In this document: in pieces, positions 1 to 9,715 of the stretch | Position numbering within the stretch: the first letter of the stretch is position 1 | Layout of the letters: every line of letters begins with the position of its first letter | Assembly (NCBI GenBank): GCA_965223755.1 | Contig: CBDCXF010000001.1 | Location: 682,001 to 746,000, forward strand | Length of the DNA: 64,000 nucleotides | Reading direction: 5' to 3' | Origin: CBDCXF01 sp965223755 | Lineage (GTDB): Bacteria > Acidobacteriota > Thermoanaerobaculia > Multivoradales > JAHEKO01 | Position numbers and translations under genes: made by a program | Notes under the pieces: model-generated | Database searches by the model: none | Seen by the model: the letters and a program-made list of their open reading frames with translations, nothing else | Told to the model about the DNA's origin: nothing

Positions 1-603
1 CCGCAAAGCCAACACTTCGTCACCATCGGACATCCAATCCACCACTTCATCTCCCTCACTTTCGCCACCATCGGTTTCATCGCCGCCGGTGACCACGCAC
101 CAACCCCGAGCTGGCGCCAGATCCTCAGCTAGTATTTTTGCGACCGTGGAAGTGTCTGCTGCGTCATCTCCGCTCAGAGCGCGCGCCTCACGAAGATTGG
201 GGGTCAGCAAGGTCGCTTCAGATGCGAGATCGCGCATCGCCGTTACCGTCGCCTCATCGACAAGCCGACGACCGGCTCCGGCCCAAATGACTGGATCGAT
301 GACCAAAGGAGGCCGGTTGGATTCCAGATACGTGCGGTGAATGGATTCGACACACTCGGGCGAGATAACCAGCCCCAATTTCCAAGCACTGACTTCCAAA
401 TCCTCCAACAGCAAGTCGATTTGCGCCGCCACCACTTCGATCGGCACGGCATCGACCCTTGCAACGCGTCCGGTGTTCTGACTCACAATTGCGGTCGCTA
501 CGCCACCGGCATGAACGCCGAGCGATCGCGCCGTCGCGAGATCGCGTCCGAGCCCGGCCGCGGCGGACGGATCCCATCCCCCGATAGCGAGAATCGTGGT
601 CAT
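1..603 (-). CDS. thiD: ThiD-like hydroxymethylpyrimidine (phosphate) kinase, 3' end cut by window
   Basis: Reading leftward from an ATG at 601-603 gives 201 codons with no stop before the window edge, so the C-terminus is missing. The N-terminus MTTILAIGGWDPSAAAG matches the ThiD/ribokinase-fold nucleotide and substrate loop (usually G-S-D-P-S-G-G-A-G). Further on, LTPNLREA and VVTGG are the family's LTPN-x-x-EA and V-T-G-G motifs. ThiD phosphorylates HMP and HMP-P for thiamine synthesis in the cytoplasm. The start lies 4 bases after the lgt stop, so the two are probably co-transcribed. The family assignment is good; whether it is a dedicated ThiD or a related pyridoxal-type kinase cannot be settled from this part. 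Confidence 0.8.
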   Translation of the reverse strand, partial: MTTILAIGGWDPSAAAGLGRDLATARSLGVHAGGVATAIVSQNTGRVARVDAVPIEVVAAQIDLLLEDLEVSAWKLGLVISPECVESIHRTYLESNRPPLVIDPVIWAGAGRRLVDEATVTAMRDLASEATLLTPNLREARALSGDDAADTSTVAKILAEDLAPARGWCVVTGGDETDGGESEGDEVVDWMSDGDEVLALR

Positions 604-607
604 TTAG

Positions 608-1402
608 CTAACCAGTGCCGGCTGAAGAGTCTCTGCCACGGAACCACAACGCGGTAAGCACCACGATGACACCGATGCTGATCAACTGAGCCAGAGTCAA
701 GGTGCCGAAGAAGCGGTCGTCTTTGGCGCGCAAGAACTCGACTAAGAAACGTTCCAACGCCAGCAACCAAAACACGAAGATGGCTGTCTGCCCGGGAGCC
801 CAGCGCAGAAAACGCTTGCGGCCCCACAGCCAGATCGCGGTCGCGGCCAGAGTCTCGTAAATCTGTGTCGGGTGGACGCGAACCAGGTCGCTCGCGGCTC
901 CCTCGACCTCGACGTTGAAAGCATCGCGGAGAGCCCCCACAGTGGTTGGCGGAAGCCCAACTGGGAACTCCACGCCCCATGGCAACCCCGTTGGAACGCC
1001 GTAGTCGTCGCCGACCAAAAAGCATCCGACGCGTCCTACCGCGTAGCCGAGAGCGAGACCGAGTGCCGAACTGTCCGCGACCTGACGAATGTCCAGCTTG
1101 CGACGACGTGCCGTCCACCAAACCCCGGCTGCGCCAAGAAGAAACCCTCCGTACCAAACCAAACCCGCGCGGCTGAATAACAAAGACATGTCGCCATACA
1201 GAATCGCGTAGTAGAGCTTGGCGCCGAGAATGCCTCCGATTCCGGCAGCCAGGAGTAAAGCGCTGGCGTCTTCGTCGTTTCCAGCTTGGCGCCTCTTCAG
1301 GCCGTTGGAAAGCTGCCAGTAGGCGGCGAGAAAGGCCAGCATCATCATGATGCCGAACGGACTGATGCTGAGAGATCCAATACTGAAGAGTTCTTCGATC
1401 AA
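608..1402 (-). CDS. lgt: Prolipoprotein diacylglyceryl transferase
   Basis: A 264-residue polytopic inner-membrane protein. It has the Lgt signature region GRVGCFLVGDDYG (about 123-135) with the conserved Gly-Arg, and the HPTQIYE motif (about 177-183) typical of this family. Lgt moves a diacylglyceryl group from phosphatidylglycerol to the lipobox Cys of prolipoproteins, the first step of lipoprotein maturation. That fits the Lol sorting genes found at 25-27 kb. The length is normal for the family. The ATG at 1402 places the first membrane helix directly after a short periplasmic start. The thiD-like gene follows 4 bases downstream. Confidence 0.95.
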   Translation of the reverse strand: MIEELFSIGSLSISPFGIMMMLAFLAAYWQLSNGLKRRQAGNDEDASALLLAAGIGGILGAKLYYAILYGDMSLLFSRAGLVWYGGFLLGAAGVWWTARRRKLDIRQVADSSALGLALGYAVGRVGCFLVGDDYGVPTGLPWGVEFPVGLPPTTVGALRDAFNVEVEGAASDLVRVHPTQIYETLAATAIWLWGRKRFLRWAPGQTAIFVFWLLALERFLVEFLRAKDDRFFGTLTLAQLISIGVIVVLTALWFRGRDSSAGTG

Positions 1403-1528
1403 GTCTTTTCTCCCGCGCGCATCGTACCAACCACGCCCGATTCACCCTACTGTGTTCCCGTTGCTAACTTTGCGGACGCATCCCTCGGTGGTTGAAGCCT
1501 CGGCCGCAGTCTCCAATACAATCTTCGA

Positions 1529-2584
1529 GTGCACCGCCGCGACGACATCCTCAGGGACTTCCTCAGTGAGTTGGGCCGCCTTGTTGCTGCGACCAAGCGT
1601 CGTTCCAGTGGTCCGCACCGCTGGCTCATCCTCACTCACGACAATCCCGACCCCGATGCCATAGGCACTGCTGCCGCCGTGCAGACGTTGCTGCGGGCAG
1701 AATATTCGGTAAGGGCCACTGTTGGCTACGGCGGCATCATCGGGCGGGCTGAAAACCGCGAGATGGTCAAGACCCTGCGCATGACCTTGAGTCGAGTCCG
1801 TCATCTCAATTGGGATCACTACGCGCGCATTCTGCTGGTGGACGCCCAGCCCGACACCGGCAACGTCACCCTGCCCGACCGGCGCAATGCCGACGTCGTG
1901 ATCGACCACCACCCGCTACGGCGCGCAACACGTAGCTCACCGGCTTACGTCGTGCGGCCGGACTACGGCGCGTCAGCAACCATCGCGGCGCAACTCCTGC
2001 TCGCCACCGACACACCGATTTCGCGCCGACTCGCGACCGCCTTGGTTTACGCAATCCGTTCCGAGACGCGGGAACTGGGACGTGAGGCTTCCGACGCCGA
2101 TCGCGATGTCTATCGTTATCTGCTTCCCACCGTCGATAGCGCCGCCCTCGGTCGCATTCAGCATCCACGCCTACCGGTGAGCTACTTTCGCACTCTGCAC
2201 CGCGCCCTCGATGACGTACGCGGCGTCCGCACGCTCATCGCCACCACCCTGGGTGAGGTCCCTCAGCCGGACATCGTGCCCGAAATTGCCGACCTCTTGG
2301 TGCGCATGGAGGGGCGCACTTGGGCGCTGGCCACCGGCGTTTTCGAGAACCGTCTCCATGTTTCGCTACGCACCACCAATCGGCGCGCCGACGCCGGGCG
2401 CCTGATGCGTCAGTTGCTGCGCGGAAAGGGCCGTGGCGGAGGACACGGGATGATTGCCGGAGGGTGGATCGCGATCGACGATCCAGCCGACGCCAAGCCG
2501 CTCTCCGATGCCTTGCTCAAACGTCTGGCGAAGCGTCTGAACCACGACCCAGAGCGGCTGCGTCCGCTGGAGCTTGGCGGTTAG
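1529..2584 (+). CDS. DHH-family phosphoesterase (NrnA-like oligoribonuclease / pAp phosphatase)
   Basis: A 351-residue protein with the DHH-superfamily metal motifs in order: THDNPDPD at about 36-43, VDAQPD at about 104-109, and the eponymous DHH at about 126-128 in VVIDHHPLRR. A DHHA1 C-terminal domain carries GRGGGHGM at about 301-308. NrnA-type enzymes remove nucleotides from very short RNA or hydrolyse pAp; related enzymes cleave cyclic dinucleotides. No CBS or GGDEF domain is present, so a NrnA-like role is the simplest. The GTG at 1529 gives a full N-terminus, but no clear Shine-Dalgarno precedes it. It is divergent from lgt. Its stop codon lies at the first bases of a TAGTGG-type repeat. 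Confidence 0.85.
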   Translation: MHRRDDILRDFLSELGRLVAATKRRSSGPHRWLILTHDNPDPDAIGTAAAVQTLLRAEYSVRATVGYGGIIGRAENREMVKTLRMTLSRVRHLNWDHYARILLVDAQPDTGNVTLPDRRNADVVIDHHPLRRATRSSPAYVVRPDYGASATIAAQLLLATDTPISRRLATALVYAIRSETRELGREASDADRDVYRYLLPTVDSAALGRIQHPRLPVSYFRTLHRALDDVRGVRTLIATTLGEVPQPDIVPEIADLLVRMEGRTWALATGVFENRLHVSLRTTNRRADAGRLMRQLLRGKGRGGGHGMIAGGWIAIDDPADAKPLSDALLKRLAKRLNHDPERLRPLELGG

Positions 2585-2621
2585 TAGGTAGTGGTTAGTG
2601 GTTGGTGCTAGTGGGTAGTGG
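2581..2621. repeat. TAGTGG-type intergenic repeat, copy A
   Basis: About 40 bases of imperfectly repeated GGTTAGTG / GCTAGTG / GGTAGTG directly after, and overlapping, the stop codon of the DHH gene. The same sequence type recurs at 29593, 30673 and 41421. It is not palindromic and is rich in G and T on the plus strand. Confidence 0.8.
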
Positions 2622-2646
2622 CGCGTGCCGGAGGGTAGCGGGGGCT

Positions 2647-2876
2647 TTAACCGGCGCGGCTTCGACGCACCAGACGGAGCAACTGCGAGCGATTCAGGCG
2701 GACCTTGGCCACCGGTTTGCCGTCGCGCAGTAGCACCGGCACGACTTCGCTGAATCGGGACAACAGCTCCGGCGATTGATCGATATCGACCAGCTCGTAC
2801 GGCAGATCGGCTTCGGCTAAGAGTTCTGCCATCTCGTCGCAGAGATGGCAATTGTGGCGAGATACGAGAGTCCAGG

Positions 2877-2886
<10 letters not shown>
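2647..2886 (-). CDS. Glutaredoxin-like (DUF836-type) small redox protein
   Basis: A 79-residue protein that begins with a beta strand followed by a CxxC redox motif (C13-H-L-C16 in SRHNCHLCDEM). This is the usual layout of the short glutaredoxin-like DUF836 family. A later PVLLRDGKPV segment resembles the cis-Pro and beta-hairpin region of glutaredoxins. Its ATG lies inside the last codons of guaA (10-base overlap), so it is probably translationally coupled to guaA. The natural substrate is unknown. The short length is normal for this family and does not indicate truncation. Confidence 0.75.
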
Positions 2887-4409
<1,523 letters not shown>

Positions 4410-4416
4410 CTCTACC

Positions 4417-5427
4417 TCAAAGATCGTGTTCCGCCTTGCGCCGGCGCCCCATCAGAGCGTTGACCGCCTCGTCCACCGGCCGGCCTTCGTGCAGTACCGC
4501 CTCGATCTGGTCGACAATCGGCATCTCGACACCGTGCTTCTCCGCCAGCCGCGACACCGAGAGTGCATTGCGAATGCCCTCCGCCACCATCCCTCCTGCC
4601 GACGGACTGCCGAGTTCATCGCCGTGTGCCAAGCGCATGCCCGCCTGACGGTTGCGCGAGAGTTCTCCCGTGCAGGTCAACACCAGATCACCCAAGCCAG
4701 CCAGCCCGGCCAAGGTCCGTGCGTCGCCGCCGCAGACCACGCTCAGGCGCGTGATTTCGTGCAAGCCGCGAGTGATCAATGCCGCCAGGGCGTTGTGGCC
4801 GAGCTGCATCCCGGCGACGATGCCCGCTGCAATTGCCACAACGTTTTTTGCCGATCCGCCGATTTCGACTCCCGTCACGTCGGCCGAGGAATAGAGCCGC
4901 AAGTTGTCGCGGGACCATTCCTCACGCAATCGTTCGGCAAAGGACTCGTCCTCCGAGGCGATCACCGCGGCGCTGGGAGCGCCGGCCGCCAACTCAGCCG
5001 CGAAGGTCGGCCCGGAGAGCACTCCAAAGCGGTGCTCGATCGATCTTTTCTCCGCTTCCTCACGGGTGACTTGACTCATGCTGGCCAAAGAGTCGGTCTC
5101 GATTCCCTTGGTCGCCGAAATCACCTGCATCACGCCGCCGGCGGACCGCAAGTCGAGAAACTGCCCCAAGACCTCGCGGAAGCCATGGGACGGAACTACC
5201 ACCAGGACGGTATCGACGCCATCTGCCGTCGCCGCCAGTTCGGATTCGATCTGCAGACTCGGAGGTAAGGCCGCTCCCGGCAAGTAGGGCTGGTTGCGGC
5301 GCGAGGAGGCCATTTCCGCGGCCAGGCTCTGGTTGCGCACCCATAGGCAGGTGTCATGGCCGGCGCGGGCCAGTTGCACGGCCAACGCTGTACCCCAAGA
5401 GCCGCCTCCTAGAACTGTCACCCTCAT
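4417..5427 (-). CDS. gpsA: NAD(P)H-dependent glycerol-3-phosphate dehydrogenase
   Basis: A 336-residue cytoplasmic enzyme that reduces dihydroxyacetone phosphate to sn-glycerol-3-phosphate for phospholipid synthesis. The N-terminal Rossmann loop is GGGSWGTA (about 7-14). LSGPTFAAELA and GSAKNVVAIAAG contain the family's substrate-binding and catalytic Lys regions, and GLGDLVLTCT is the conserved C-terminal domain motif. Full length for the family. It lies between the thpR-like gene (14 bases upstream) and guaA (7 bases downstream), all leftward, so it probably belongs to one transcript starting at cinA. Confidence 0.96.
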   Translation of the reverse strand: MRVTVLGGGSWGTALAVQLARAGHDTCLWVRNQSLAAEMASSRRNQPYLPGAALPPSLQIESELAATADGVDTVLVVVPSHGFREVLGQFLDLRSAGGVMQVISATKGIETDSLASMSQVTREEAEKRSIEHRFGVLSGPTFAAELAAGAPSAAVIASEDESFAERLREEWSRDNLRLYSSADVTGVEIGGSAKNVVAIAAGIVAGMQLGHNALAALITRGLHEITRLSVVCGGDARTLAGLAGLGDLVLTCTGELSRNRQAGMRLAHGDELGSPSAGGMVAEGIRNALSVSRLAEKHGVEMPIVDQIEAVLHEGRPVDEAVNALMGRRRKAEHDL

Positions 5428-5441
5428 ACTTGACGCGGACC

Positions 5442-6044
5442 TTACGACCCCTGCTCCCCTTTGCCAACCCGTTCGGCATCCGAATCTGTCTCCGTAGCGA
5501 GGGGAATCCTCGCTACCGTGCGGTAGACCGGCGGACCGTGCCCCAACTCGCTCTCAACCAGCAATACCTCTTCAACCAACCAACTCCGGCCGTCGACCGG
5601 ACTCGCTCCGCCCCATGGCACTCGCCGATTCGAGCGGTTCCGGCCCACGGTGATGTGGGCGACAAACCGAGTCGCGTCGAGCGACGCCGCGAACTCGACC
5701 ATGGCATCTCGAACCGCATGCGCCAATTGACGCAAGTCCTCGGATTCCTGCAAGCCTGGCCAAAGCGTCTTCGGGCGTCCCCGATGCGGAAAGCGGCCCC
5801 GGCCGGCGAGTTGCAGGGCGAACTGACGGTATGGGCGAAGACTGCGGGAGAGAGCGTCTTGAATGGCGTCCACCTTCTGCGCGGGCTGCCGGCCCAGGAA
5901 AGCCAGCGTCAGGTGCAAGTTCTCAGAGCTCACCAGCCGAACCTTCTCCGCGTCCGCCAGGTTAGCGACCGCGGCGCGATGAACGGTCGCTTGGATCTCC
6001 CGCGGCGGTACCAAGGCAACGAAGAGGCGGCAATCGCCGCTCAC
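5442..6044 (-). CDS. thpR: RNA 2',3'-cyclic phosphodiesterase (2H phosphoesterase, ThpR/LigT)
   Basis: A 2H-superfamily protein with two H-x-T/S-x motifs: HLTL in NLHLTLAFLG and HITV in FVAHITVGR. It starts with the usual RLFVALVPP strand. I chose the GTG at 6042-6044 (VSGDCRLFVAL), giving 200 residues, close to the family length. The open frame continues to an ATG at 6209, but that would add about 55 low-complexity residues and overlap cinA by 68 bases. The enzyme opens 2',3'-cyclic phosphates on RNA; its physiological role is poorly defined. It lies directly downstream of cinA and upstream of gpsA. Confidence 0.85.
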   Translation of the reverse strand: MSGDCRLFVALVPPREIQATVHRAAVANLADAEKVRLVSSENLHLTLAFLGRQPAQKVDAIQDALSRSLRPYRQFALQLAGRGRFPHRGRPKTLWPGLQESEDLRQLAHAVRDAMVEFAASLDATRFVAHITVGRNRSNRRVPWGGASPVDGRSWLVEEVLLVESELGHGPPVYRTVARIPLATETDSDAERVGKGEQGS

Positions 6045-6141
6045 GTCTGCCCCACTCGCGCTACCCCGTTCATGCCGGCTCTTCTCACTCGGGGACCGCT
6101 CATTCCAGCCCTGCTTACTCGGAGTCCCGGGATCGATGACC

Positions 6142-7374
6142 TCATGCGGTCGGAACCGGCCACGCCAACGCCTGTCGACGCAACCCGTCGAGAGCCCACT
6201 GCGTGGCAAAACTCCGCACCAGTTCTCTTTTACCCGGAAAGCGAACTGTCGTAGAAATCACTTCCTCCGCGGCGCTCCAGGCGAAACACACGGTTCCAAC
6301 AGGTTTCTCCTTACTGCCCCCGGCCGGACCGGCCACGCCGGTGATCGCCGCTGCTAGATCCACCCCGGCGCGGACGCGAGCGCCTTCGGCCATCGCCACC
6401 GCGCACTCCTCACTCACTGCGCCGTGGCGATCGAGGACCGACTTCGAGACTCCCAACTGGTTCTCCTTGGCTTGGTTCTCATAGGTAACGAATCCGGTGG
6501 AGAAAACCGAACTCGCACCCGGCACGCTGGTGAGTCGTCCTCCGAGGAGACCTCCGGTACAGGACTCCGCTACGGCCACCCGCAGCCCCCGTGCTCGACA
6601 TTCGGCAACCACGACTTCCGCCATCGACTCGCCGCGCGAGTAGAGCCGACTGCCGAAGGCCTTCTCTACCTGGCGACTCGCTGCAGAGATTTCCTCCTCG
6701 TCGCTGCTCCGCACTTCGATGCTGATATCGCCGGGCTTGGCCAGCACCGTGACATTGTCGTGCCCGACTAACTCATAGGTAGCCGCCAACCTCTCCTCCA
6801 CTTCCGATTCCGCCACTCCGGCCACACAGAACTTTGCCACCACCGGCATTTGCCCGCGGAAGCGCCGAGCGAGTTCCGGCGCAACGCAGGCCGAGAACAT
6901 CGTCTTCATCTCGCGCGGCACCCCCGGCAGCAGTAACAGCTCATGGCCCTCGTGCTTCAGCCACAGCCCCGGCGCGGTGCCGTCCTCGTTCCCGAGCACG
7001 CGCGCTCCGCGTGGAACATTGGCCTGCCGCCTGTTGCTCTCGGGCATCTCAAGGCCAGCATTTCGAAATCGTGTTCGAATGCTCGCCACGATCTCGGGAT
7101 CTTCGGTCAGCGGCAATTCCAGCAGTTCGGCTACCGCCTCGCGGGTTTGGTCGTCCGAAGTCGGCCCCAAGCCTCCGGTTATGACCGACAGTTCGGCTTG
7201 CCGCATGGCCGATCGGACGGCGTCCCGGATCGAGTCGAGCCGATCGCTGGCCACCGCTTTGCCGATCACTTCAATGCCGTACTGAGCTAGCTGAGATGTG
7301 ATCCAAAGCGAGTTAGTATCGAGCCGTGTTGATCCAAGGAGTTCACTTCCGACGGCAATGCAGTAGGCTTGCAT
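6142..7374 (-). CDS. cinA: CinA-family protein (COG1058 domain plus nicotinamide-nucleotide amidohydrolase)
   Basis: A 410-residue two-domain CinA protein. The N-terminal MoaB/MogA-like domain has GSELLGSTRLDTNS and GGLGPTSDDQT. The C-terminal PncC deamidase domain has AESCTGGLLGGRLTSVPG (active Ser/Lys region) and a TGVAGPAGG loop. The family hydrolyses NMN to NaMN and has ADP-ribose pyrophosphatase activity in NAD salvage. Its link to competence is only historical in most bacteria. It is the first gene of a leftward run (cinA-thpR-gpsA-guaA) and faces the secreted-protein gene at 7481 across about 100 bases that must hold both promoters. Confidence 0.93.
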   Translation of the reverse strand: MQAYCIAVGSELLGSTRLDTNSLWITSQLAQYGIEVIGKAVASDRLDSIRDAVRSAMRQAELSVITGGLGPTSDDQTREAVAELLELPLTEDPEIVASIRTRFRNAGLEMPESNRRQANVPRGARVLGNEDGTAPGLWLKHEGHELLLLPGVPREMKTMFSACVAPELARRFRGQMPVVAKFCVAGVAESEVEERLAATYELVGHDNVTVLAKPGDISIEVRSSDEEEISAASRQVEKAFGSRLYSRGESMAEVVVAECRARGLRVAVAESCTGGLLGGRLTSVPGASSVFSTGFVTYENQAKENQLGVSKSVLDRHGAVSEECAVAMAEGARVRAGVDLAAAITGVAGPAGGSKEKPVGTVCFAWSAAEEVISTTVRFPGKRELVRSFATQWALDGLRRQALAWPVPTA

Positions 7375-7480
7375 GATCGGATCTTAGGCAACCCGCAGTC
7401 TGTTGCCCAGCCCGAATTCTTTTGTTTCATAACTTCGTTGGCCCCCACTCTAAGAGCACTCCGCAATGCATCGTGATTTC

Positions 7481-8494
7481 ATGTCCAAGAAGATCTTGGC
7501 TTTTTGCGCTTTGCTGCTATCCATCGGGTTCCCGGTTGGCGCCAATGGCGACCGCTGGCTGCGCCAGGAGAGCAACCCGGGGCCACCCTTGGCGATGGTG
7601 GCCGACGCCCAAGGTTTTGAAGTCCATGAACTGGGGCGCATCTCCCGCACCAAACTACCGGAAGGTGCCTGGATGCAGGCCATCGCTCGGTTGAACGGTG
7701 GCTGGGTAGCCACCGGATCGGTGGAAACGGGTGCCGGCAGGGGCCTGCTGATCAGCACCAGCGGACCCGGGACTGATCGAATCGTTCAACTTTCCGTGCC
7801 GCTTATCGCCCCAGACCAAACGGCGTGGTGGCCGATTCCCATTACTCACGACGGCGCTTTGCACGGCCTAACCTGGCTGCAGGGATCGGGTCTGGATCGC
7901 TTGGCAGTGATGGCGGCCCGCTGGGACGGCGAAAGTTGGAGCCGCGCGGTCATGGTGTCACCGCCCGGACCGGGAAGTCAGGTCGCCCTCAGCGCCACCG
8001 TCCTCAATGGCGGAGATTGGATGCTGACGTGGACGCGCCATGACGGCGAAGACGACGAAGTCGTATGGTCCCGCGGCGACGGCCACACCTTTTCCCGGCC
8101 GGCCCAGCTCGGCCGCGCCAACGCGGTCCCCGACATCCTGCCCTCGGTTACCGCGACGGCCGACGGTGCCGTGGCGGCCTGGAGCCGCAAGTCCGAGAAC
8201 GGATACGTATTGGCTCTGGCCCGTTTCGATGGCTCGCGCTGGCTGGAACAGGAAATCACTCCTACACCTGGACTCCGTGCCCAGCTCTACTCTTCGAACG
8301 ATGGCACGACCTACCTCAAGGCTCAGTTGACCGGCGCTCAGGGAAGGCACTGGGCGTTGCACCGCATTGAGGGGCCGAAGTTGGTGGTTGTCGAGTCTTC
8401 GATGAACGGCTCTCAGCCGATGGTGAGCTGGAATGGCGGTGCACAACCACGCCTCGACCATCGTCTTGCAGGAATGGGAGATCCTTTACAGTGA
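7481..8494 (+). CDS. Secreted protein of unknown function, propeller-like
   Basis: About 337 residues from the ATG at 7481 (an in-frame ATG at 7466 adds five). The start MSKKILAFCALLLSIGFPVGA is a clear Sec signal peptide. The mature part has regularly spaced Trp-rich segments such as AVMAARWDGESWSRA, DWMLTWTRHDGEDDEVVW and GAVAAWSRKSENGY. This pattern suggests a sialidase/BNR-like beta-propeller, but I see no intact Asp-box and cannot name a family. The stop overlaps the GTG start of the esterase gene by four bases (GTGA), so the pair is translationally coupled and probably acts together outside the cytoplasm. Confidence 0.7.
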   Translation: MSKKILAFCALLLSIGFPVGANGDRWLRQESNPGPPLAMVADAQGFEVHELGRISRTKLPEGAWMQAIARLNGGWVATGSVETGAGRGLLISTSGPGTDRIVQLSVPLIAPDQTAWWPIPITHDGALHGLTWLQGSGLDRLAVMAARWDGESWSRAVMVSPPGPGSQVALSATVLNGGDWMLTWTRHDGEDDEVVWSRGDGHTFSRPAQLGRANAVPDILPSVTATADGAVAAWSRKSENGYVLALARFDGSRWLEQEITPTPGLRAQLYSSNDGTTYLKAQLTGAQGRHWALHRIEGPKLVVVESSMNGSQPMVSWNGGAQPRLDHRLAGMGDPLQ

Positions 8495-9657
8495 GGTCCT
8501 TGACTCAAAGAGCTTCCCTTTCCGCCTTGGCAGCGTTCATTGCGGCAGTGGGGTTGGGCCCATCGCCGGCGTTCGCCGTCGGTAAAGTCATCGCATTCGG
8601 CGACAGCATCACCGACGGCCGTGGCGATGAGGAAATGCGGGGCGGCTACCCGCCGCGGCTGCAGGAGTACTTGCGCGCCAACGGCAGTCCCGACGCGGTG
8701 GTGGTTTCGGCTGGAGTTCGCGGCGAGACCACCCCAGAGGGCGCCGACCGCATCGACGGGGTCCTCAAGCAAGGTGGCGAATTTATCGTCATCATGGAGG
8801 GCACCAACGACATCTTCACCGGCGTCTCGACCGAAACTACCGTTGACAACCTCAAGGAAATGGTTTCCAAGGCGCGCGGCGCCGGAATCAAGCCGGTATT
8901 GGCGACCATTCCGCCTTTCTGGTTCCGCGCCTCGGTCAACCGCGGCAACGTCTTCACCATCGACCTCAAGAACCGCCTCTACGAAGAGGCTGTCAACTCC
9001 AAGATTTCGCTGGCCCAGGTCTTCGACGCCTTTTGGCGCAATCCTGACCGCAACCTGGATCTCTATGACGATCGCTTCATCGACCGCATCGGCCATCCCA
9101 ACGCCGCCGGCCACTCGCTCATCGCCCAGGTTGTCGGCGACCACCTCGCCGACAACGACACAGCTCCTCCCGTGGTTGGGGGGACGGTGCCCGAGGACGG
9201 CAGCGATGAGGTTTCACCGTCATCGAGAATCAATATCAGGCTCTATGACTTCGGCACCGGCGTCGCCGTGGCATCTTCCTTCATCTTGATTAACGGACAG
9301 CAGGTGCAGACCTTCCGCTCCGAATCTGGTATTCGTACCGAAGTCGCCCACAACCCGGCAACGCCGCTCTCCGGCGTCGTCAATGTCGAGGTCATCACCG
9401 AGGATCGTGCCGCCAGTCCCAACGCCTCCCAACCGTTCGCAACACGTTTCACCATCGCGGGTACGAATCTGATCCGCGGTGACATCGACGGCAACGGGCG
9501 CGTTGACGGGCAGGATCTGGCGCGACTCGCCTTCAGCTTCGGCCTGGATTCAAGCCACCCGGACTACCGCATCAGCGCCGACATCGACAACAACGGCCTG
9601 GTTGACGGCGAAGACTTGGCCATCCTTGCCAACAACTTTGGCCGCTCCGCAAGTTAA
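8491..9657 (+). CDS. Secreted SGNH/GDSL hydrolase with C-terminal dockerin-like domain
   Basis: 388 residues from a GTG. Signal peptide (ALAAFIAAVGLGPSPAFA). The SGNH domain has block I FGDSITDG, a block III-like EGTNDI and the block V Asp-His in DRIGHPNAAGH. The hydrolase probably deacylates a carbohydrate or lipid ester. An Ig-like middle segment (SPSSRINIRLYDFGTG onward) follows. The last 60 residues carry two calcium-binding EF-hand-like loops, DIDGNGRVDGQDLA and DIDNNGLVDGEDLA, each with a helix: a type I dockerin pair. No cohesin or scaffoldin is in this window, so the dockerin's partner is unknown. It follows the propeller-like gene with a GTGA overlap. Confidence 0.88.
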   Translation: MRSLTQRASLSALAAFIAAVGLGPSPAFAVGKVIAFGDSITDGRGDEEMRGGYPPRLQEYLRANGSPDAVVVSAGVRGETTPEGADRIDGVLKQGGEFIVIMEGTNDIFTGVSTETTVDNLKEMVSKARGAGIKPVLATIPPFWFRASVNRGNVFTIDLKNRLYEEAVNSKISLAQVFDAFWRNPDRNLDLYDDRFIDRIGHPNAAGHSLIAQVVGDHLADNDTAPPVVGGTVPEDGSDEVSPSSRINIRLYDFGTGVAVASSFILINGQQVQTFRSESGIRTEVAHNPATPLSGVVNVEVITEDRAASPNASQPFATRFTIAGTNLIRGDIDGNGRVDGQDLARLAFSFGLDSSHPDYRISADIDNNGLVDGEDLAILANNFGRSAS

Positions 9658-9695
9658 CCAGCCAGCAGCCAGCTAGAACCAAAGGAATCGCAGGA

Positions 9696-9715
9696 GGCGA
9701 AGTCAGGACTTCGCC
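9696..9715. terminator. Stem-loop between convergent genes
   Basis: GGCGAAGTC-AG-GACTTCGCC is a perfect inverted repeat (9-base arms) between the esterase gene, ending at 9657, and the pyrimidine-nucleoside phosphorylase gene, whose stop at 9703-9705 lies in the hairpin. There is no strong T-run on either side. It is plausibly a bidirectional terminator or an mRNA 3' end stabiliser. Confidence 0.45.

Noticed and set aside
5442..6209. Long form of the 2H phosphoesterase starting at 6209
   Set aside because: The first 55 residues are low-complexity and overlap cinA; the GTG at 6044 gives a normal family length.
7481..8494. Sialidase
   Set aside because: Trp-rich repeats suggest a propeller, but no intact Asp-box or catalytic Arg triad could be seen.
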